In this document: positions 1 to 5,598 of the stretch, one piece after another | Layout of the letters: every line of letters begins with the position of its first letter | Numbering within the stretch: position 1 is the stretch's first letter | Notes under the pieces: generated by a model | The model's database searches: none | Seen by the model: only the letters and a program-made list of their open reading frames with translations | Told to the model about the DNA's origin: nothing | Assembly (NCBI GenBank): GCA_021784975.1 | Contig: JAJYGU010000077.1 | Coordinates: 1 to 7,017, forward strand | Reading direction: 5' to 3' | Length of the DNA: 7,017 nucleotides | Source of the DNA: Planctomycetota bacterium | GTDB taxonomy: Bacteria > Planctomycetota > Planctomycetia > Pirellulales > Thermoguttaceae | Position numbers and translations under genes: made by a program

Positions 1-909
1 TTGGTGCATCCGCGCGAGTTCTTGATCACTTCGCGATCGGACGAGTCTTATCTGCTTTGGGTCTACATCTGGACGCTAACGTTTGGCGGACGGCAAAGCC
101 TTCCTGACGAATACCGAATCCAAATGACTACAGTTACGTCGCCTCTTCCACTGAACCCGCACGGCCCAACGGTGCTTGTGGGGTATGAGCCAACGCTGAA
201 CTTGTTTGCTGGTTTTGATGTTGGATTCCACCAAAGGTTCACCGAAGGGTCGCCGATGGTGTCAATTGACATCCAAGTGGTTAAGCAATCGCAGCAGGAT
301 GGCTTGTCATTCCACAGGAAGAGCAATCGGGAGATCGCCATTGGCATTCGTCCCGACCAGTTTCTAAACTATGCGCATCACTCTGTGCAGCTTCATAGGC
401 TCGGCAAACAGTCGGCAACACTTCATTTGCTGAATAGGGCTGTCTCTCTAGAGCCGATATCACCGCAAGAGGTCGCTTCGCTGCCGGAGCAGCGTAAGCG
501 GATCGTGCAGACGGTCAGCCGTCTTTCTCGGGATGGTAACTTCAAAAAGCAGGTGTTATGCGCGTACGATAATCGGTGTGCGGTCACCACGGCGCAACTC
601 AAGCTCGTCGATGCCGCGCATATCCTACCAGTGGGTGCGCCGGGGAGCGTTGACGACGTGTGCAATGGTATTGCCCTGTCTCCCACGTATCATCGCGCCT
701 ACGACAACGGCCTGATCTACCTCGATGAAGGATACACGATGCAAATCAATCCCGCGAAGGTCGAGGAGTTGGTGACGCTCAACCTCGCCAGTGGCGTTGA
801 ACAGTTCAAGTCAACCCTCGGTCGGATATTCCTTCCGCACGATCGTAGACAGCGGCCGGACGCGCGGTTCATCAGAAAAGCCAATCAGTACCGGTCTATC
901 GCGTCGTAG
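1..909 (+). CDS. HNH endonuclease domain protein (5' end probably outside window)
   Basis: Predicted nuclease with a C-terminal HNH domain of the HNH_2 type, resembling solitary restriction-like endonucleases. What is seen: residues 187-240 hold CAYDNRCAVT, then DAAHILP with His207, then CNGIALS with Asn222, then YHRAYDNGLIY with His231. This order of Cys pair, AAHI, NGI.LS and H.A.D.GLI is the family pattern for a metal-dependent beta-beta-alpha nuclease site. The N-terminal part (about 18-135) contains YIWTLTFGG and DEYRIQ, which I associate with the N-terminal region of such HNH proteins and which may recognise DNA; that role is inference. The frame is open at base 1 with a TTG, and similar proteins normally carry more sequence before this motif, so the true start is probably upstream. 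Stop is TAG at 907-909. Base composition is clearly lower in GC than the genes downstream, which suggests horizontal acquisition. Substrate and biological role (restriction or other) cannot be told. Confidence 0.8.
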   Translation: MVHPREFLITSRSDESYLLWVYIWTLTFGGRQSLPDEYRIQMTTVTSPLPLNPHGPTVLVGYEPTLNLFAGFDVGFHQRFTEGSPMVSIDIQVVKQSQQDGLSFHRKSNREIAIGIRPDQFLNYAHHSVQLHRLGKQSATLHLLNRAVSLEPISPQEVASLPEQRKRIVQTVSRLSRDGNFKKQVLCAYDNRCAVTTAQLKLVDAAHILPVGAPGSVDDVCNGIALSPTYHRAYDNGLIYLDEGYTMQINPAKVEELVTLNLASGVEQFKSTLGRIFLPHDRRQRPDARFIRKANQYRSIAS

Positions 910-930
910 GTCTCCCGCGAGGCGCCAGCG

Positions 931-2082
931 ATGAAGCGGGAAATCTTGCTGCTCTGCGAGTATCCGACCCTCAACGGCGGCGAGCGGTCGATGTTGGCCA
1001 CGCTGCCGCGGCTGCGGACGACCGGTTTTTCACCGACGGTGATGTGTCCCGGCGACGGGCCGCTGGCGGAGACGCTTCGCGGCAGTGCTATAGAAACAAT
1101 TCCCTTGGAGTGCCGTACCGCCGACGGCGCTCGCCGGCCGCAGTCCCGGTTGCGTGAAGAACTTGGGCGGGTGATCCGCGCCCGCCGGCACGATTTGCTC
1201 CACGCCAACAGCTTGGCGATGGGGCGGCTTTCCGGGCCGGTGGCCGCTGAACTGCGAATGCCGAGTATCGCCCACCTCCGCGATATCGTCACTCTGAGTG
1301 CGCGGGCGGTGGCCGATCTGAACGGTCATACCCGCTTGCTGGCGGTCTCCAACTCGGTCCGCAATTTTCACCTCGCCCAGGGCTTGGCGGCAGAAAAAAC
1401 GCACGTGCTCTACAACGGCGTTGACCTGCAAGACTTCCGCCCGCGGCCGGCCACCGGCTGGCTGCACCGGCAGCTTGGCATTCCCGACGACTCGATGCTG
1501 ATCGGGACGATCGGGCAACTCGGGCTGCGCAAGGGGCAAGACGTGCTGCTCCGGGCCGCCCAATCGCTGGCGGACCGCTTGCCGCAGGTGCATTACGTGC
1601 TGATCGGTGAGCGGCATTCCAACAAAGACGAATCGCGGCAATATGAACAGCAGTTGCACGCCGCGGCCGAAGGGGCATTAACCGGGCGGGTACACTTCTT
1701 GGGCCACCGCGACGACGTACCGCGGCTCTTGAGCGAGTTGACGCTGCTGGTACATCCCGCCCGGCAGGAGCCGCTGGGCCGGGTGCTGCTGGAGGCGGCC
1801 GCCGCGGGCCTGGCCGTGATCGCCACCAACGTCGGCGGCACGCCGGAAATCTTTCCGCCCGGAGAAAATGCGGCCCGGCTCGTGCCGGCGGGCAACGCCG
1901 ACGCCTTGGCCGAAGCAATTCTCAGCCTGGCCGGCGACGCCGTGGCTCGCAACTTGCTTGGTACAGCCGCACGTCGCCGCGCGGAGCGGTACTTCAACAT
2001 CCAAACGGCGGTCGATGGCCTGGCGCAGCATTACCGGGCCGTCATACAGGAATTCAAGCCGGGCGCCACCGCGGTCTGTTGA
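931..2082 (+). CDS. Glycosyltransferase family 4-like (GT-B fold)
   Basis: Probable retaining glycosyltransferase that moves a sugar from a nucleotide-sugar donor to a glycan or lipid acceptor at the cytoplasmic side of the membrane. What is seen, in 383 residues: an N-terminal Rossmann half starting ILLLCEYPTLNGGERS (5-20), with the GGxE glycine loop; a linker segment LLAVSNSVRNF (136-146); VLYNGVDLQDF (159-169); then the donor-binding half with IGTIGQLGLRKGQDVLL (191-207), VHFLGHRDDV (254-263), and the EX7E pair Glu280/Glu288 within QEPLGRVLLEAAAAGLAVIATNVGGTPEI. These are hallmarks of the GT4 family (Glycos_transf_1). Length is normal and the protein appears complete. No signal peptide or membrane segment is visible. 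The ATG is chosen because GAGG at 919-922 lies 8 nt upstream. It follows the HNH gene after only 21 bp, but the two differ in composition, so a shared function is not implied. Sugar and acceptor are unknown; exopolysaccharide or O-glycan synthesis is the usual role. Confidence 0.88.
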   Translation: MKREILLLCEYPTLNGGERSMLATLPRLRTTGFSPTVMCPGDGPLAETLRGSAIETIPLECRTADGARRPQSRLREELGRVIRARRHDLLHANSLAMGRLSGPVAAELRMPSIAHLRDIVTLSARAVADLNGHTRLLAVSNSVRNFHLAQGLAAEKTHVLYNGVDLQDFRPRPATGWLHRQLGIPDDSMLIGTIGQLGLRKGQDVLLRAAQSLADRLPQVHYVLIGERHSNKDESRQYEQQLHAAAEGALTGRVHFLGHRDDVPRLLSELTLLVHPARQEPLGRVLLEAAAAGLAVIATNVGGTPEIFPPGENAARLVPAGNADALAEAILSLAGDAVARNLLGTAARRRAERYFNIQTAVDGLAQHYRAVIQEFKPGATAVC

Positions 2083-2115
2083 CATAGGTATCGTGCCGGA
2101 ATAGGTTGGCCATCA

Positions 2116-2191
2116 TTTAGGAACGCTAATTTTCGCTAATCGGCGCTGATATCTTAGTTAGCGAGGATTGGCGAAGATCAGTGTTCCAAAA
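2116..2191. repeat. Long imperfect hairpin repeat in the 5' leader
   Basis: Two 22-nt arms, 2120-2141 and 2166-2187, are inverted copies matching at 18 of 22 positions; all four differences are transitions, and on the plus-strand RNA three of them still form G-U pairs. The stem extends outward by TTT (2116-2118) with AAA (2189-2191) across one A/A mismatch. Inward, CGCTGA (2144-2149) pairs with TTAGCG (2158-2163), with one wobble, around the 8-nt loop 2150-2157. The left arm is built from a 10-bp repeating unit beginning CGCTRAT at 2124, 2134 and 2144. It occupies most of the 119-bp gap between the glycosyltransferase and hydrolase-like genes. It resembles dispersed REP-like hairpins I recall from planctomycete genomes. 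There is no T-run for an intrinsic terminator. Its 3' foot abuts the ribosome binding site, so an effect on translation is possible but unproven. Confidence 0.7.
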
Positions 2192-2196
2192 GGAGG
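2190..2196 (+). promoter_or_regulatory. Strong ribosome binding site of the hydrolase-like gene
   Basis: AAGGAGG lies 5 nt before the ATG at 2202. It decides the start: the frame also offers a GTG at 2181, but that lies inside the hairpin arm, has no ribosome binding site, and would put seven polar residues ahead of a good signal peptide. Confidence 0.8.
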
Positions 2197-2201
2197 GCGT
2201 G

Positions 2202-4988
2202 ATGAGACTGAGCACCTTATTGTTGGCGTTCATTGTTGCCTCACAGACCGTTGCGATTCCTGCCGCCACCCTCGATCTTTCTACGAGCAAGCTCTCGATC
2301 GACGATCGCGGCGTCGTGAGCGGATTGACCTTCGGTGACGGTGTCCGCTGGCCCGCGAGCAGCCGGCCGGCCTTCACGATCGAGCGCGATGGCCGCGGAT
2401 ACCTGCCGCAGTCGCTTGAAATCACCGGTGACCGCTGGAGCTTGCGGTTCGAAGATCACGTCACGGCGGACTTCCGTGTCACCACCGGCCGAGGCTTTGC
2501 CGTGTTTCGCCTGGTCAGGCTCGAACCGCGCGGCGGAATCACGCGGTTGCGGCTGTTCAGCCTGGCCGTGCCGTCCGACGCCCGCATTACCGGCACGCTC
2601 AACGGCGGCAGCAAAGGCGGCCGTTTTGCAGCCGTCATGGCTGCCGAGCCGAACGTGTTTGCCAGCCATAGCCAAATCGGCGTACATCAGGCAGACCGGT
2701 CCGGATGCCGGCACACGTTGGTGTGCTGTGACGAAAGCAAAGTCGGCCGACACGCCGCCCGTTTCACCGCCACTTGCAACCAAGCCGGCGGCGGCTGGAG
2801 CATGTGTGGCAAGGACTTCGCCCACCCGTTGGATCTCACCGGCTGCAAGGCGATCCGGGCCTGGGTCCACGGCGACGGCAACCGCCAGGCGCTGAAGATC
2901 CAACTCTACGACGGCGCCGGCGGCTATCGCGACAACTATCTCCCCATCGACTTTCACGGCTGGCGTCGGGTGACGCTCACGGAGTGTCCGATCAACACGC
3001 TCCGTTACGACCACGTGGCCTCGTTGAACTTTTACTATAACGGCATGCCGGCCAACAAGACGGTCACGTGCTTGATCGGCCAAGTGGAAGCGGTGATCGA
3101 GCGCGGGGGCCGCGAGCGCGTGGAGGTGCTGGAAGATTTCGAGGCCGCCGACTCGCCGCTCTGGTCTAACCCCGTCGTTTCGCTCTTCGCGGAAACATCC
3201 ACAAAGCATGGCATCCAGCCGGCGGCCTTCGGAGTCATCGCCTGCCCCGAAGCGGAGCGTTTCGATACGATCGCGCGTTTCGAGGTGGCGGCCGGCCTGC
3301 CCAGCCCGCGGCCGGGCGGAGTGTGGAACAAGAGGTCGCCGTGGGTCAAGCAATCGTATTTCTTCCTGACCAACTTCCGCCAGTCGCAGTTCGACCAGGC
3401 CCTGGCCATCGCCCGCCGCGGCGGATTTTCTACGATCCTCTTGGGCCAGGAATCGTGGTCGCTGGGCACAGGCCATTACGAGATCAATCGCGATCGCTTC
3501 CCCGACGGCCTCGACGGCCTGAAGCGGACGCTGGGGCGGTTCAAGCAAGCCGGCTTTCGCGTCGGGCTGCACTTCCTCGGGGCCTCGATCTATCCGCCGG
3601 ATCCGTATATTACGCCTGTGCCCGACCGGCGGCTGGTGACCGGGGCTGCTGCCGCGCTGGCGGCGGACATTGATCAACATGCCGCCCTACTGCCACTCGA
3701 CATTTCGCCCGAAAAATTTCCCGCTGAGGACGGCGGATACATGGGTACCGGCAGGGTGGTCCGCGTCGGCGATGAATTGATCGCCTATGGGGGACGGTCG
3801 CTGGCGGCGCCCTTCGGGCTGACCCACTGCCGCCGCGGATACCTCGGCACCAAGCCGTCCGCCCACCAGAAGGGCGACCGCGTCTTGCACCTGGTGCGGT
3901 CCTACGGCTATTACATGCACGATATGGACACCTCGCTTACCGACGAGGTGGCCGGCCATTTCGCCAAGGTGGCCAACGCCTGCGGCATCGACATGATCTA
4001 TTTCGACGGCTCGGAGGCCTTGCAGGGCGACCATTGGTACTACAACGCCCGGCTGCTGAAGGCCTTCTACGACAAGCTTGAGAACAAGAATATGCTCCTC
4101 CAGGCCAGCAGCTACAGCCATTACTCGTGGCACCTGCTGGCCCGCAGCGCTTCGGCCGACGGGCACGGCGACCTGAAGGGCTACCTCGACGAGCGCTCGG
4201 CAGGCTTCGATCCGATGCGGCGCAACGGCATGCCCTTGGACATCGGCTGGTACTACGGCTACGATCCCAACGCCACGCCCGACGAATATGAGTACATCCT
4301 CGGGGCCACCATCGGCTACGACTCGTCGATGTCGTTCCAGGTCTCCTGCGAGGCCGCGGCCCGGCAGCCCTTCACCGGCCAGGTGCTCGACCTGATCGCC
4401 CGCTATGAAAAGCTGCGGCTTTCGGGCCGCGTTCCGCCGGCCATGCGAGAACGCTTGCGAATCGATCCGGCGCTGGCGGGCAAGAAGACGCCGGAGGAAC
4501 GGGCCAAGCTTCTCGCTAGGCGCCGCGAATACCGCCTGCTCGGACCGGAGGGCAAACAATACTTTCAGCGGGTCGTCTATGGGCCATGGCACGAAGTGGA
4601 ATCGGCCGACCCACAGGCGGCGACGTGGTCGGTGCGCGCGCCCGAGTCACCATCGCGGGTCGGCGTGCAAATTCATGCCCGCGGCGCGCCGGCTAAAGGC
4701 ACGCGCGACGCGCAGACGCTTGCCGATCCCTTCGTGGAGATCGACGGCCGGCGGTGGCAGTGGAAGGGCGAGTTGGCGGCCGGGCAGTACGTGTTCTTCT
4801 GGCCCGGCGAAGCCGTCACGCGTTACGGACTGCCACTGAAGCAACCGGAACGTTCAAGTGAGGAGGCCGCGGCCGTGACGCTCTCTGCCGGCGAGCACTC
4901 GGTCAGGTTCGGCTGCCGCGGCGCGATGCGGCTGCCGACGCGGGTGCGCGTCACCTTTCAGCCGGCGGAGCGGCACGAGATTCCGTGA
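2202..4988 (+). CDS. Secreted multi-domain glycoside-hydrolase-like protein, family not recognised
   Basis: Likely exported carbohydrate-active protein of 928 residues; substrate unknown. What is seen: residues 1-21 form a signal peptide (Arg2, a hydrophobic LLLAFIVAS core, possible cut after Ala18 or Ala21). Residues about 25-170 are a beta-rich region with no motif I know. Residues about 180-298 resemble a galactose-binding or CBM11/CIA30-like sandwich (GGWSMCGKDF, KAIRAWVHGDG, ALKIQLYD, GWRRVTL). Residues about 383-733 look like a TIM barrel: YFFLTNF, GGFSTILL, HYEINRDRFPDGLDGLKR, AGFRVGLHFLG, then GIDMIYFDGSEA with Asp602 and Glu605, and LDIGWYYGYDP. A small module (about 517-562) is inserted in this barrel. 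Residues about 788-921 form a C-terminal beta-rich domain. The barrel recalls alpha-galactosidase-like (clan D) enzymes, but I cannot assign a GH family, and the catalytic acids are inference. The start is set by AAGGAGG at 2190-2196. Its 3' end overlaps convergent pabA by 38 bp. A polysaccharide lyase or a non-catalytic binding protein is possible instead. Confidence 0.75.
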   Translation: MRLSTLLLAFIVASQTVAIPAATLDLSTSKLSIDDRGVVSGLTFGDGVRWPASSRPAFTIERDGRGYLPQSLEITGDRWSLRFEDHVTADFRVTTGRGFAVFRLVRLEPRGGITRLRLFSLAVPSDARITGTLNGGSKGGRFAAVMAAEPNVFASHSQIGVHQADRSGCRHTLVCCDESKVGRHAARFTATCNQAGGGWSMCGKDFAHPLDLTGCKAIRAWVHGDGNRQALKIQLYDGAGGYRDNYLPIDFHGWRRVTLTECPINTLRYDHVASLNFYYNGMPANKTVTCLIGQVEAVIERGGRERVEVLEDFEAADSPLWSNPVVSLFAETSTKHGIQPAAFGVIACPEAERFDTIARFEVAAGLPSPRPGGVWNKRSPWVKQSYFFLTNFRQSQFDQALAIARRGGFSTILLGQESWSLGTGHYEINRDRFPDGLDGLKRTLGRFKQAGFRVGLHFLGASIYPPDPYITPVPDRRLVTGAAAALAADIDQHAALLPLDISPEKFPAEDGGYMGTGRVVRVGDELIAYGGRSLAAPFGLTHCRRGYLGTKPSAHQKGDRVLHLVRSYGYYMHDMDTSLTDEVAGHFAKVANACGIDMIYFDGSEALQGDHWYYNARLLKAFYDKLENKNMLLQASSYSHYSWHLLARSASADGHGDLKGYLDERSAGFDPMRRNGMPLDIGWYYGYDPNATPDEYEYILGATIGYDSSMSFQVSCEAAARQPFTGQVLDLIARYEKLRLSGRVPPAMRERLRIDPALAGKKTPEERAKLLARRREYRLLGPEGKQYFQRVVYGPWHEVESADPQAATWSVRAPESPSRVGVQIHARGAPAKGTRDAQTLADPFVEIDGRRWQWKGELAAGQYVFFWPGEAVTRYGLPLKQPERSSEEAAAVTLSAGEHSVRFGCRGAMRLPTRVRVTFQPAERHEIP

Positions 4989-5598
4989 CCAGTTCGCTCT
5001 CGATGCTCGGCAACGTTGGCGGCGGGGAGAGGCCGGCCAACCGCAGGAACGCCGCCAACAGCGCGTAGCCATGCTCGGTAAGAATCGATTCCGGGTGGAA
5101 TTGCAGGCCGACCACCGGCAGCCTGCGATGCTGGATGGCCATGAGCGTGCCGTCGTCGGCGCGGGCCGTCGCCTCAAGACAGCCGGGCAGCGATGCCTCC
5201 TCGGCCACCAAGGAATGGTAGCGGCTGCCGCTTAGCGGGCTGGGCAAGCCGGCAAACACCCCGCGGCCGTTGTGATGGATGGGCGACGTTCGCCCGTGGA
5301 CCGGCTCCCGTGCGCGAACGATCCGCCCGCCGAATGCCTGGGCGATGGTCTGGTGGCCCAGACAGATCCCCAGCATGGGAATCTCGGCGTGCAGTTGACG
5401 GACCACTTCCAGCGAGCAGCCGGCGTGCTCCGGGGCGCATGGGCCGGGTGAGAGAACCACCGCCGCCGGCCGCAAGTTCCTCACGCCGGCCGCGTCGATG
5501 GCGGTGTTGCGGACCACGCGGGTCTCGTGTCCCAGCCGCGCGAAATAGCGTGCAAGGTTGTAGACGAAGCTGTCGTAGTTGTCAATCAACAAGATCAC
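4951..5598 (-). CDS. pabA: Aminodeoxychorismate synthase, glutamine amidotransferase subunit (PabA/TrpG family)
   Basis: Class I glutamine amidotransferase that releases ammonia from glutamine and passes it to the chorismate-binding partner. What is seen in 215 residues: start MILLIDNYDSFVYNL, SPGPCAPEHAG (50-60, oxyanion-hole region), the nucleophile elbow MLGICLGHQ with Cys79, HGRTSPIHHNG (101-111), YHSL (127-130), and GLQFHPES with His168 and Glu170 completing the Cys-His-Glu triad. Members of this family are usually about 190-200 residues; the last 25 or so here are a Pro/Ser/Glu-rich tail without a recognised motif, encoded partly where the gene overlaps the hydrolase-like gene. The start is a GTG at 5598 sharing four bases (GTGA) with the pabB stop, indicating translational coupling. 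In many bacteria one such subunit serves both the folate and tryptophan pathways, so a TrpG role is also possible; pabA is preferred because the adjacent partner is PabB-like. Confidence 0.9.
   Translation of the reverse strand: MILLIDNYDSFVYNLARYFARLGHETRVVRNTAIDAAGVRNLRPAAVVLSPGPCAPEHAGCSLEVVRQLHAEIPMLGICLGHQTIAQAFGGRIVRAREPVHGRTSPIHHNGRGVFAGLPSPLSGSRYHSLVAEEASLPGCLEATARADDGTLMAIQHRRLPVVGLQFHPESILTEHGYALLAAFLRLAGLSPPPTLPSIESELVTESRAAPPAER

Noticed and set aside
2116..2191. Hairpin as an intrinsic terminator for the glycosyltransferase gene
   Set aside because: The stem is not GC-rich at its base and is followed by AAAAGGAGG rather than a T-run on the plus strand. On the minus strand the TTT run would follow the stem, but no minus-strand gene ends there.
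2241..3680. 479-residue open frame on the minus strand under the hydrolase-like gene
   Set aside because: It lacks any family motif and has an Arg/Gly/Ala/Val-rich shadow composition, while the plus strand has a signal peptide, a strong ribosome binding site and folded-domain patterns.
3687..4592. 301-residue open frame on the minus strand
   Set aside because: It is a shadow of the putative barrel-coding region, with low-complexity Val/Gly/Ala/Arg composition and no ribosome binding site or recognisable domain.
931..4988. Glycosyltransferase plus secreted hydrolase-like gene as a dedicated polysaccharide operon
   Set aside because: They are separated by a 119-bp gap with a repeat, no transporter, polymerase or regulator is present, and no sequence feature links the two products.
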